Shown: piece by piece, positions 53,301 through 62,008 of the stretch
Position numbering within the stretch: position 1 is the stretch's first letter
How the letters are laid out: every line of letters starts with the position of its first letter
Assembly (NCBI RefSeq): GCF_030867145.1
Contig: NC_134419.1
Coordinates: 78,121,403 to 78,185,402, forward strand
Reading direction: 5' to 3'
Source of the DNA: Opisthocomus hoazin
Lineage: Eukaryota > Chordata > Aves > Opisthocomiformes > Opisthocomidae
DNA length: 64,000 nt
Translations under genes and position numbers: made by a program
Notes under the pieces: model-generated
Databases searched by the model: none
What the model was told of the DNA's origin: nothing
Seen by the model: only the letters and a program-made list of their open reading frames with translations

Positions 53301-56300
53301 GCCCCAGCTCGAGCACTGGGTGCAGTTTTGGGTGCCTCAAACTAAGGGCATCAAACTATTTGAGTGTGTCCAGAGGAGGGCAACCACGATGGTGAAGGGT
53401 CTTGAGGGCAAGACTTAGGAGGAGCAGCTGAGGTCACTTGGATTGTTCAGCTTGGAGAAGAGAAGGCTGAGGGTTGACCTCATCGCTGTCTACACCTTCC
53501 TTAAGGGGGGCCGCAGAGGGGGAGATGCTGATCTCTTCTATCTGGTGACCAGCAGTAGGACATGAGAAAAGGGAACGAAGCTGCATCAGGGGAAATTCAG
53601 ATTGGACACAAGGAAGAGGTTCTTCACTGGGAGGGTTGGTGGTCACTGGAACAGGCTCTCCAGGGAAGTGGTGACGGCACCCAGCCTGACAGAGTTCAAG
53701 GGGCGTCTGGAGGAGGCTCTTAGTGATGTGGTTTGGTGCTAGGTGGTCCTGTGAGGAGCAGGGAATTGGACTCGGTGATCCTTGTGGGTCCCTTCCCACT
53801 TGAGATATTCTATGATTCTGTGATATAAATTTTATTAAAATCTTTTGTCATTTTTTCTTCCTTTGTGTCAGAAGAGTCAAGTGTATGTTCTTTAATGTGA
53901 AAACTTCTCATTTATATCTGGTATTGCTTCAAAACACAAATTGCAAGAAGACCCTCGAAATTTTAGGGACAACAGAAAATTCTAATTTTTATATCTGATT
54001 AAACAAAAAATAATCAATATTTTGCTAGTCAGTTTTTCAAATATATGTTTATCTTGTAGAAGCTAATTACCAAATCGATTGCTGGTGCACTTTTTTTGAT
54101 TTTCATGTGTAGAAGGCTCTGGCTGCTTGAATTCATTTTACTTAGTTATACAACAATTAGAATGCTTGGATTTTCTGCTTAATTCTTTGTCCAAATTACA
54201 TATTTCCTAATCTGCTCTTATTTCAGGAGAGATGATGGTGTCACCGTTAAATAGCTCAGATGCTTCAGAACAGAAACAAGATAGTCCAGGCATCTATCAC
54301 TTTTCTATTCTTGATGCAATACCCACAACAAAGAAAAAAAGAAAAGGTATACTGGAAGAAAATAGTAGTGTGCATAGTTTGTCAATAATTCCAGAAAAAC
54401 AAGCATCTTGGGTGACATTGGCAAGTAGAAGGAAGACCCCAAAGCAGAAGCCGGAGCCAGTTGAGGACCTGTCGGGCATCAGGCAGCTCATGAAGACCCC
54501 AAAGCAGAAGCCGGAGCCAGTTGATGACCTGTCGGGCATCAAGCAGCTCTTCAGGACCCCAAAGCAGAAGCCAGAGCCAGCTGAGGACCTGTCGGGTATC
54601 AAGCAGCTCATGAAGACGCCAAAGCAGAAGCCGGAGCCAGTTGAGGACCTGTCGGGCATCAGGCAGCTCATGAAGACCCCAAAGCAGAAGCCGGAGCCAG
54701 TTGATGACCTGTCGGGCATCAAGCAGCTCTTCAGGACCCCAAAGCAGAAGCCAGAGCCAGCTGAGGACCTGTCAGGCATCAGGCAGCTCCGGAAGACCCC
54801 AAAGCAGAAGCCGGAGCCAGTCGAGGACCTGTCGGGCATCAAGATGCTCTTCAGGACCCCAAAGCAGAAGCCGGAGGCAGCTGAGGCCCTGTCAGGTATC
54901 AAGCAGCTCGTGAAGACCCCAAAGCAGAAGCCGGAGCCAGTTGAGGACCTGTCGGGTATCAAGCAGCTCATGAAGACGCCAAAGCAGAAGCCGGAGGCAG
55001 CTGAGGCCCTGTCGGGTATCAAGCAGCTCATGAAGACCCCAAAGCAGAAGCTGGAGCCAGTTGAGGACCTGTCGGGCATCAAGGAGCTCTTCAGGACCCC
55101 AAAGCAGAAGCAGAAACCAGAGCCAGCTGAGGACCTGTCAGGCATCAGGCAGCTCATGAAGACCCCAAAGCAGAAGCAGAAGCCGGAGCCAGCTGAGGAC
55201 CTGTCGGGCATCAAGCAGCTCTTCAGGACTCCGCAGGAAGAGTTGGAACCTGTTACAGATGAAATTATCCTTAAAAGATTGCCGAAGACTCCAGTACAAA
55301 AAAGAGAAGCAGTAAAAGATGTGGCAGGTGTTACTTCAATGAAGAAAACTCCAAAGCTGAAATATCAACCGGTAGAAGACATGATTGGGGTCAGCCGTAT
55401 TTTCAAGACACCACACCAGAAAGTTGAACCTCTGGAAGATATGTATGGTGTTAGTAGACTAGTGAAGACTCCGAGAGAGAAGTATCAACCAGTTGATGAT
55501 TTTGTGGGTCTGCAAAGGCTTATGGCAGAACCCAGGCAGAAATGTTCTGATTATGAAGTGGACTATGTTGGAGTTGCGGAAATGTTTGATATACCAGAGG
55601 AAATTAAGGTAAAATACTTTAGCTTTTGGAAGGAATTTGCTTAGACTTTGATGCCTGTGGTTGAAATGAGTTCTTAGGCCTCCTAGTATGATACCTTGTG
55701 TGTTACAGAACAATACAGTTAATATGTCATGCCCATAACCTCTGGAGGAAAAGATACTTTTCAGAAAAACACCTCGTGTTGTTATGAAAACTGTAAAGAT
55801 GGCAGTCGTTTTTCCTTGGTAGCTTTGTGCAGGTGAATGCCTGCCTGCTAGAAGACATAGCTTATTACAAATGTGAATCTGAGCACTTGTGTTTTTATTC
55901 TGATCATCTGTTTCTGTTATGTTTAAAACACCCTTTAAATTGCTTACAAACTACAACCAAATTCTTTCTCGGCCCTCCTTTTCATAAGCAAGGCGTATGG
56001 TTGTGGTTTTTGTTTTGTATAGATGCTTCCTACCCTGTAGATGAAGTTTTAAGCTGTCTTTTTTCTTTGCGCGTCCAGAAGTGCTGAGCTTTTGAGAAAG
56101 CGTGTTACTGTGCATCAGTTGGTGCCTCACTGTGCCCCTAAGTCTTTCATTCATTGCTTCCCGAGTGGCTGCCAGTCTGACAGAGGTAGCTGTATCGCTG
56201 CACTTGCGGCTGCGTTCACATGTGTCTGCTTTGAAGGAAACCTAAGTGGTGCTGAGGTTGCTCTGGGTTACCATTCTGACCTGATAATTCACAGCTTCAT

Positions 56301-59300
56301 CACTCTTGTCATCTGTGAATTTTATTAGTATTGATTTTTATGTTCATTCTGAGATCCATAGGTAAAATGTCGAGTATCACTGGGCTTAACGCTCATCAGT
56401 GTAGAACTACAATAAAACACTACAAAATACTCAAATGATTTGGCTTCAGTAATCCGGATTCCTTTAGAGCACTCATTTAGACACTTTTCAGCCAATGTAA
56501 TGAATACTTTAACTCTATGTAGTGTTTGTAATATTTCACTTTAAAAACTGCTATGCTAGCTCAGATGGCAAGTATTAAGTTTGATTATATTTGTGTGCTA
56601 ATATAAAATACATGGATGCAGTTACAAAATTAAGTTGATTTCATTTTTAGAGAAAAGTATTTGACAAGACTTTTTTCAACAATTACTATATGTTTTTTTT
56701 ATTGGTTGTCTCCATTATTTCTTGTCCTGCCAGACATGCATGTATTGATTATTGTTTATTCCATTAGGTCGGATCAGTAAATGTTATGGATTCTGAGCAA
56801 GAAGATGCTGCACCTCCTTGTACTAATTCCAGTCATAAACATGGTAAGTACAAATACTTTTGCTTTAATTAGAGGAGCAATGAATATACAAGGTAATATA
56901 TGCTATGAGGAAGTTTTAACATATGTTTTAGAAATTCCAAAATACACAGTGTGAAGTGTGCACAGCTCGTGGAATTTGTGCAGTCATTCATCCCTAGTAA
57001 ACACGAGGTGCTGGAATTCTATTGGTGCTGAAGTAACAGTGTGGTAGTTTGTTGGTGCAGTAATGTTGGCATCTCCAAACATACCAGTGTAAAAAAGCCT
57101 GATGTTAAGGTCTCCACTTGAAAGTGTTTGCAAAGAAAGATAATTTTAAGAACATAGTTTAAGCCTATGAATGCTACATACCAAATAAACTAATCATCTT
57201 TGATCGGAAGCCTGGGCTTTAATCTAGGAGCTGGTTAAAATAGTTGTTGGTTTATTTTAAAATTAAGAATATTAAGTGGGGTTTTTTTGTTTGTTTGTTT
57301 GTTTGTTTTTTAGCATGATGACTGTTAGGAAACTTGAAAATCTCAGATATTTTGTTCAGGCATAGTAATACATAACTTTTGTTTGTGCTCTTTTCTATGT
57401 AAAAACTTTGAATGGGGGAAAAAAACTTGTTTTAGAAGATAAAGGAAATATTTCACAACGTGAAGATTCTCAACAGAAGGAATCAACTAGTGAACACCAG
57501 TCTACCCAGAGACCAACAAGGGGCAGATCAAGGAAAACAGTACATACTGCTTCAGCAAAGGAGTGTGAAAAGAATTTGGATTTAAAAGATTTGCAAGGTC
57601 TGGAAGAAAACAACACTCAAGAGGAGATGGGAGAGATCAGTACTTCAGCTTCAGTACCTGAAAACAAAGGAAGAGGAAGGAGAACAAATCGTTGCATACG
57701 AGAAGAAATTGCTTCAGAGTGCCCCGATCAGGAAAAAGTTGAAACTCTTTCATTTGTGGAACCGCATGGAGCTATGAAACAGGCTTTGCAGGAGTATGGC
57801 ACCAGTGATGATCCAACCAGAAAGACAGCGAGTGTATCAAGTAGCATTCAAAATGAAAATTATCAGTTGGAAGCAGGTTTGAAAGAACCTGAAAACAAAC
57901 CTAATGCAGGTGGTGTGAAAGACAATGAAGAAAAGCTTCTGTTAACTGGTAAGAGGTCTAAAGGAGTAAAAACAGTAGAAGACCCAGAAGCACTGATTCC
58001 ACCTAAAAGAGCAAGAAGAGCTAGAAATGACCAAGTTAAACAAGCTTCTTCAGAAGACCATCGTGGGACAACAGTGAAGCTTCATAAATACTCTTCGGCA
58101 AAGAAGATACAAAAAGATGAACAGGCTTTTGACAAAGACAGTGAGACTACCACAGCAGAAGAATCTGAAAGCAGAACTAAACTTGAAATAAAGGTAACAG
58201 AGAAAAGAGTTAAGTCTTTAAGAAGTGCTAGAAAGCCCTCAGCTGAAGTGAAATCAGACGTTTGCGGGATGGCACTTCAAAATACAGAAAACATTCATAA
58301 AACTAAGGAAACTTCATCTGCCACTGATACTCAAACACAACCACGCATCAAAAATGAGATTAAAATATCTCAGGGAGATGAAACAGAAGATGCTCAGGAA
58401 AATACCACAGAGGCATCTCAAAGATTAAAGGCAGAGTCACCTTCCGGAGAGACAAACAAAATGCCAGTTACTGCTCTGAACTTGGAAGCAAACAAAAGTG
58501 CAGTACAAGAAACAAACAGACCTAGAAACAGGAGAGGCAAGAAAGACTCTTTGGAGAAAAAGACTGAATTTCCTGAAGTTGTAAACAATATAGAACCAAT
58601 TACTCCCAAATTTAAGGCAGAAACAGAAATGGTCAAATCTTCTCCCAAAGATTCTTTGGGCTCTGTTTGTGTCGAGAATACATACCAAGTCCCGAAGGAC
58701 CACAACAACCCAGCTGGCACATCAGTACCTGCAGCAAACAGTGACAGCCTTGCTCCTAGCCGTCAAAAGCGGACGAGAAATGCCCAGGGAATACTGAAAC
58801 CAAAGCAAGCTGAAATGCTGCAAGAGAATCAAGCACAGAACAATGGAACTGCATGGAGAAGAGGCAGAGGTAGAAAAGTTAATTTTAAACTGGAAGAAGC
58901 TGTTTCCAAGGTGATGGGAGGAAAAAGGAGTTTACCTGGGGATGACGAAGGGGTGACTTATAAACATAGTCAACATGAGACTTCAGAAAATCCTTCTTCA
59001 CAAGTAAGGAGGAGCAGAAGAAAGCAAGCTGATTCCATTCCACAAACAGCTTGTTCTACCTATTTGGGAAAACAAACATTAATTGCAGATCATACTAAAG
59101 ATGAGGCTGTTGTAAAAGAGCAAGATTCGGCTGTGGAAGCTACTCCCTCTTCAACAGAAGACAATCCATTGAGACGAGGGAGAAGACAAGAGGTTGCTAC
59201 AGCGTCACAAACATCTAGATCTCTTTCTATCAGAAAAAGACGTGGGTTGCTAGAAGGTGATGATAAAAAGATGACTGAGAGAGAAGAGCAAAATCCAGCT

Positions 59301-62008
59301 TTGCAGGCAAATGCAAATGCTTCAGCAAGATACAAAAGGAAAAAGATTGATCTAACAGCAGAGGCAAAAAGTTCATCTTCTCTCCAGAGAAAATGTGGCT
59401 TGTCAGAAACTGATGATAAAATGGAGAGTACTAATGAAGAACAAAATACACCTTTGGAAACAGTGTCCTGTGCGAAAGAGAAGCCGGTAGGAAGGGGCAG
59501 GAGTAGAGGAACTGCTCTGTCGTCACACACAACTAATTACATTGCTCTTAGAGGAAAAAGTGGTGGAGAAGCAGCTCCTAAGGAAGATCAAAATGTTCCA
59601 TTAGAAACTTCTGATTCATCGGTAAAAGAATATCAGCTGAGAAAAGGCAGAAGGATAGAAAATGCCTTCTTGTTAGAAGCCACAAGTTCTATTCAGGGAA
59701 AACAGGGCTTGTCAAAAGAAAGTGCTAGAAAGAATAATGGGGCAGCAAAAAACCTGATTTTGGGAAATTCTATTTCCCCCCCCAAAAATGATCTTTCAAA
59801 AGGCAACTGGAGTGAAGTAATCAGTTCACTGGCTGTCAGTTCCACCTCACTGCAAGGTTTGCCAGAAGATGGTAAGAACAAAACTGCTAAAGAACAACAG
59901 AGTAAGCTTTTGAAAGCAGCTCCGTCTGCAAAAGAAAACCCATTGAGAGCGGGCAGAAAGAAAACAATTTCTTCCAAATCTGAAGAAAATAGTTCCACTT
60001 TTCTCAGGGGAAAACTTGGCTTGCCCAAAGATAGAGGTCAAAAGAGGATTCTTAAAGAAGATGAAGATACATCTCTAGAAAATAATTCATCCCAGGAAAA
60101 AAGGCAATTGAGGAATACAAGGAAAAAGGTAGAATTCACATCAGAAGCAGCTACTTCTACTTCCATCTGTAAAAGCAGCAACTTGCCAGGAAATGGTAAC
60201 ACTTTGGAAACTCAAAATCTGCGTGTGACGTCTACTGGCCCTGAAAAAACTGAACAGCCTGGAAAAGGAAAAGAGCTTAACCCTCTGCAACAGGCAACTT
60301 CCACTTCTTGCAGAAGAAAATGTCAGTTGCCAGCAGATGACTTGCCATCCAAAACCCTAAAATCAGGTGAGGCAAGAATTTGCTTTCTGTTTTCTGAGTA
60401 TAGCAAAGTTATTTGTGGATATAACAATTATGAGTACAAAATTCTAGTATTGCGATGGGCTGCCATGCTCGAATACAGGTGGACAGTAGCTCTTCAGTAT
60501 AGCAAGGAGAGTTAAATAAATAGGGTCTGTGTCACCTTATGTGAACAAGAAGGTTTTCCTGGGTAGAAGGGATTGGTTTTGTGGGATATGACATGTATTC
60601 TTCCTCGGTTGGGGTATTTGGATGTCTTTGTGCTCTTCTGTAATACGTTCTTACTCAATGCATGACATTAAATTGTAGTTTAGAGTAAATACAGTAACTA
60701 ATTGACATGCAGAAGAAGGTGGCAGTGACAGTCACGTGTTTGTATCCCTGTTGCTCATCTTGTTTTCTCCTACATACCATCTAAGCTCCCGCTTTTGAAT
60801 CTCCAAGTTTTGGAGGACCTTGACTAGTCAGCAGCTGTTTTTTGAAGTTCCTGCTAGAAGGGCTTGAAGCTGTTTTTTGACCTAAAAAGACAGCAAAAGT
60901 TCCTTGGGTCTCCTATTTCCTCCTTTACTGTTCTGCTTTTCCCAGGCCAGTAAAACTCTCGCTGCAGACATCTAAAATATTCTCTGGTAGAAAATATTAC
61001 CAAATAAATATATGCAAATGGAGATAACAATGAATCTTTAGAGCTGCATATTGAGGAATTTCCTTCCCAGTTGTGTTAAAAGCCTTGTCGTGATTTGACC
61101 AAGCCCTTTGTTTCATTCATCTGTGGCTCTTTCCCTTTTCTATTGCACCTGCTTATCCTCGTAGAACGTGTACGTCTATTTTGCCATGTATCTGTCTTGG
61201 TTTATTGAGGTTTCTTTTTTTTCCACTTTACACACTCACTAGTTCCTCCTTCCTGGTACTGCTATACGTACTTGCCAAATGATTGATCTCTTCTGATCCT
61301 TTACTGCCTGCCCAGGTAGTTTCTCTTTCGGGGAGGTCGCCTTTCCCCACGTGGATTTGAGTCATGATGGTTTCTGTGTCTGGTGCTTGGTTGATACTTA
61401 CCTCTTGGAGCAGCTGAACTTTTTGTGCTATAGAGATACTTAAATAGGTGTCTAGTCTTTTTTTACAGTGAAAAGCCTGACTTTCCAGCTTTGTCTGGAC
61501 CATAAAGCAGTTACTATATATTCATTTTTGCAGGGCTTTTCTTTGATGTTTGGTATGTTTTAGTTTTACATATCAGTAGAAGGAATTTTAGCTAAAATGG
61601 TAGCTAATTGGTTTTGGTGCTCTCATTAATGTTAACCTACTTTCAGAAATAGCTGTAAGTCCTCAGGGATCGATCTTAAAGGAGATTGGGTGTACAGAAG
61701 TACGGGGTTGTAACTGGTTTGTTGAATTCATAGATGTAATCTTTGGAATGTAGTCATCAGGGGCATTGCCTTTAAAAACAATGTGACTGAAGATTGAATT
61801 TTGTATAAAATGTTTGGTTTATGATACAAATTTACAGTTGTTTTTTTGTGTACAAATAGAGAATGATGAACATGGATCGCTACAAAAAGGAAAAAGAAAC
61901 AAAGCTAAAGAAGGACTTCGCGAAAACGTAAGGGCTACTCGGAGTGCTGGAGAGACGGATAGGAGGACAAGATCAAGCACAAGAACAAGTGCAAGAACAA
62001 GAAAATAG
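38229..62008 (+). CDS. MKI67: Proliferation marker protein Ki-67, complete coding region in 15 exons
   Basis: Ki-67 coats mitotic chromosomes, acts as a surfactant that keeps them apart, builds the perichromosomal layer and recruits PP1. Coding exons: 38229-38320, 39935-40016, 40099-40214, 40711-40780, 41660-41738, 44270-45784, 46109-46341, 47094-47502, 49599-49714, 49940-50111, 50203-50337, 54227-55608, 56768-56843, 57436-60366, 61860-62008. They sum to 7,557 bp in continuous phase, 2,518 residues (human long isoform 3,256). Features: FHA domain at about residues 1-100, [15 protein letters not shown] (exon 7), RVSF PP1 motif (residues about 700), [18 protein letters not shown] (about 855-880), 20-residue repeats 1075-1338 with diverged units to about 1465, and a basic LR-like C-terminus. 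The much shorter repeat region explains most of the length difference from human. Confidence 0.94.
38529..38660. repeat. 9-bp microsatellite (GTTGTTATT)n in MKI67 intron 2
   Basis: About 14-15 uninterrupted copies of a 9-bp unit GTTGTTATT. The array is perfect or nearly so, which implies recent expansion. It creates open frames of poly-Val/Val/Ile and poly-Asn that are not genes. Confidence 0.95.
39935..40016 (+). CDS. MKI67: MKI67 exon 3: FHA core
   Basis: From a atccacag acceptor to GAG|gtaaga in phase 0. It encodes [20 protein letters not shown] then EVNENKE. Together with GR at the exon 2 end it contains the FHA signature GR...DI.I....S..H..I, which binds phosphothreonine in partners such as NIFK and KIF15 in mammals. 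Confidence 0.94.
40099..40214 (+). CDS. MKI67: MKI67 exon 4: FHA domain, NPTQLNGG loop
   Basis: From a atttttag acceptor to TTCAG|gtaagt in phase 2. It encodes [20 protein letters not shown] then [18 protein letters not shown]. The N-x-NG loop and LKHGDVLTI are the C-terminal half of the FHA fold. Confidence 0.94.
40711..40780 (+). CDS. MKI67: MKI67 exon 5: end of FHA domain
   Basis: From a cttccag acceptor to CAG|gtagtt in phase 0. It encodes [20 protein letters not shown] then ETLQ. The basic RKRR cluster immediately after the FHA domain could act as a nuclear localisation signal (inference). Confidence 0.9.
41660..41738 (+). CDS. MKI67: MKI67 exon 6 (donor uncertain)
   Basis: The exon may start at 41660 (tttacag) or, in the same frame, at 41678 after a tandem cagcag acceptor. 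It encodes [20 protein letters not shown] then KTLHAC. The end at 41738 with gttggt as donor is the only nearby GT giving the phase 1 needed by exon 7, but it is a weak match to the donor consensus. This exon has little sequence support from the family, so it is the least certain of the coding exons. Confidence 0.6.
42316..42964 (+). mobile_element. CR1 fragment (sense), divergent subfamily
   Basis: A roughly 650-bp copy in MKI67 intron 6. It is readable from CTGGACATGACCCAGCAGTG through the ORF2 C-terminal peptide [20 protein letters not shown] to GGGTTGGAACTGGATGATC and ATTCTGTGATTCTAAG. A run of 14 G abuts its 5' end. It shares the GGAACTGGATGATC block type with the copy at 9085-9374. Confidence 0.88.
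44270..45784 (+). CDS. MKI67: MKI67 exon 7: large, symmetric, possibly alternatively spliced
   Basis: The exon is 1,515 bp between a cttcgtag acceptor and TCAG|gtaagt, phase 1 on both sides, so it adds exactly 505 codons. It is Ser/Thr/Lys-rich and mostly disordered in appearance. Recognisable segments are [19 protein letters not shown] (the human protein has a similar SPFWKLYE motif) and an AT-hook-like KRGRPR at 45499-45516. Human exon 7 is the one skipped in the short Ki-67 isoform. The symmetric phase allows the same here. Confidence 0.92.
46109..46341 (+). CDS. MKI67: MKI67 exon 8: PP1-binding RVSF motif
   Basis: From a atttttag acceptor to CAG|gtacgt in phase 0. It encodes [20 protein letters not shown] then [10 protein letters not shown], the segment shared by Ki-67 and its paralogue RepoMan (CDCA2). 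RVSF (46174-46185) is the PP1-docking motif and the following residues form the PP1-gamma-selective KiR-SLiM. Confidence 0.95.
47094..47502 (+). CDS. MKI67: MKI67 exon 9: basic S/TP-rich segment, [11 protein letters not shown]
   Basis: From a catttgcag acceptor to CTAG|gtttgt in phase 1. It is rich in SP/TP dipeptides and ends in the strongly conserved [13 protein letters not shown] block. The open frame runs past the donor into intron, but the family alignment and phase of exon 10 place the end at 47502. Confidence 0.92.
49599..49714 (+). CDS. MKI67: MKI67 exon 10: [12 protein letters not shown] conserved block
   Basis: From a ctttctag acceptor to AAAG|gtatgc in phase 0. It encodes [20 protein letters not shown] then [19 protein letters not shown]. 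With exon 9 it forms the most conserved non-FHA part of Ki-67. Confidence 0.94.
49940..50111 (+). CDS. MKI67: MKI67 exon 11
   Basis: From a cctctgcag acceptor to ACAG|gtaagt in phase 1. It encodes [20 protein letters not shown] and [20 protein letters not shown]. The [17 protein letters not shown] stretch is recognisable from human Ki-67 (QFSTGHANSPCTIIIG). Confidence 0.93.
50203..50337 (+). CDS. MKI67: MKI67 exon 12: solitary AEMFKTP-like motif
   Basis: From a tttgtag acceptor to TCTG|gtaggt; 45 codons, phase 1 on both sides. It encodes [20 protein letters not shown] and continues to [19 protein letters not shown] is the single copy of the Ki-67 repeat core that precedes the array, corresponding to IAEMFKTP in human. 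Confidence 0.93.
51470..51905 (-). mobile_element. Degenerate CR1 reverse-transcriptase fragment (antisense)
   Basis: The minus strand encodes [20 protein letters not shown] then [20 protein letters not shown] and, with stops and shifts, NTVSHNTL and RPVT. These match the RT core of CR1 ORF2 (VPGKIMEQ.., GKSCLTNLIAFYD, FDTVSHNIL). It is old and broken by stops. Boundaries are approximate. Confidence 0.75.
52330..53825 (+). mobile_element. Long degenerate CR1 copy (sense), about 1.5 kb
   Basis: It reads [20 protein letters not shown], then [29 protein letters not shown] (the RT catalytic FADD box) and the C-terminal segments, ending with TATTCTATGATTCTGTGATA. Frameshifts and stops show an old copy. 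It is the longest CR1 in the window, lies in MKI67 intron 12, and may begin slightly upstream near 52,215. Confidence 0.88.
54227..55608 (+). CDS. MKI67: MKI67 exon 13: short Ki-67 repeats (20-residue units)
   Basis: From a atttcag acceptor to AAG|gtaaaa in phase 0. After about 68 residues of unique sequence come 13 near-identical units of the type [18 protein letters not shown] (54430-55221; eleven of 60 bp, two of 66 bp), then about six diverged units ending [14 protein letters not shown]. The unit corresponds to the TPKEKAQxLEDLAGxKELF core of the ~122-residue human repeats, but the ~100-residue spacer is absent. Unit ends alternate between MKTP and FRTP. Confidence 0.95.
54430..55221 (+). 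repeat. MKI67: Coding minisatellite: 13 units of 60-66 bp in MKI67 exon 13
   Basis: Units are almost identical at DNA level, differing at a few positions per copy. Three-unit blocks recur (units 1-3 resemble units 4-6), showing higher-order duplication. The two 66-bp units (55090-55155 and 55156-55221) carry an extra QK pair. The array is visibly GC-richer than the AT-rich coding sequence around it. Such arrays usually vary in copy number between individuals and are prone to assembly collapse. Confidence 0.97.
55222..55593 (+). repeat. MKI67: Diverged Ki-67 repeat units following the array
   Basis: About six units of roughly 20 residues keep only the pattern xTPxxKxxPVxDxxGVxxx: [100 protein letters not shown] and a last degenerate one. 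They differ at many positions from each other, unlike the array before them. Confidence 0.85.
55609..57435 (+). other. MKI67: MKI67 introns 13 and 14
   Basis: Introns 55609-56767 and 56844-57435. The second contains a short (GTTT)n run at about 57288-57310 shortly before exon 15. Nothing else was recognised. Confidence 0.4.
56768..56843 (+). CDS. MKI67: MKI67 exon 14 (76 bp)
   Basis: From a ccattag acceptor to CATG|gtaagt, phase 0 to phase 1. It encodes [20 protein letters not shown] and SSHKH. It is acidic and carries no known motif; phase and clean splice sites support it. Confidence 0.8.
57436..60366 (+). CDS. MKI67: MKI67 exon 15: large basic C-terminal (LR-like) exon
   Basis: The exon is 2,931 bp (977 codons) from a gttttag acceptor to TCAG|gtgagg, phase 1 on both sides. 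It is Lys/Glu/Ser-rich with many RGRR/RKGRR clusters, [11 protein letters not shown] among them. From about 58810 it is built of roughly ten degenerate ~50-residue units with a basic LRRGRR-type part, a Ser/Thr-rich middle and a GLxExDDK..EEQNxxLE part. It corresponds in position to the Leu/Arg-rich, chromatin-binding end of mammalian Ki-67, though direct similarity is weak. Confidence 0.92.
60367..61859 (+). other. MKI67: MKI67 intron 15
   Basis: The open frame of exon 15 continues to 60515, but the GTGAGG donor at 60367 and the phase of exon 16 define the splice. If the intron is retained, about 49 extra codons would be added before a stop. No repeat was recognised. Confidence 0.4.
61860..62008 (+). 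CDS. MKI67: MKI67 exon 16: C-terminal arginine-rich tail and stop
   Basis: The acceptor is gtacaaatag. It encodes [20 protein letters not shown], then [20 protein letters not shown] and TRTSARTRK with TAG at 62006-62008. The Arg/Thr/Ser tail continues the chromatin-binding character of exon 15. Confidence 0.9.

Larger units (their letters stand above)
50338..54226 (+). other. MKI67: MKI67 intron 12 with two CR1 remnants
   Basis: The 3.9-kb intron immediately before the repeat exon holds an antisense CR1 RT fragment (51470-51905) and a long sense CR1 (52330-53825). The two cover overlapping parts of ORF2 in opposite directions. Remaining parts (50338-51470, 53826-54226) show nothing recognisable. 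Confidence 0.55.

Noticed and set aside
54297..55214. 305-codon open frame on the minus strand across the MKI67 repeat array
   Set aside because: It is the antisense shadow of the 60-bp units: one stop-free reverse unit repeated keeps the whole frame open. No start context, splice or family similarity supports it.
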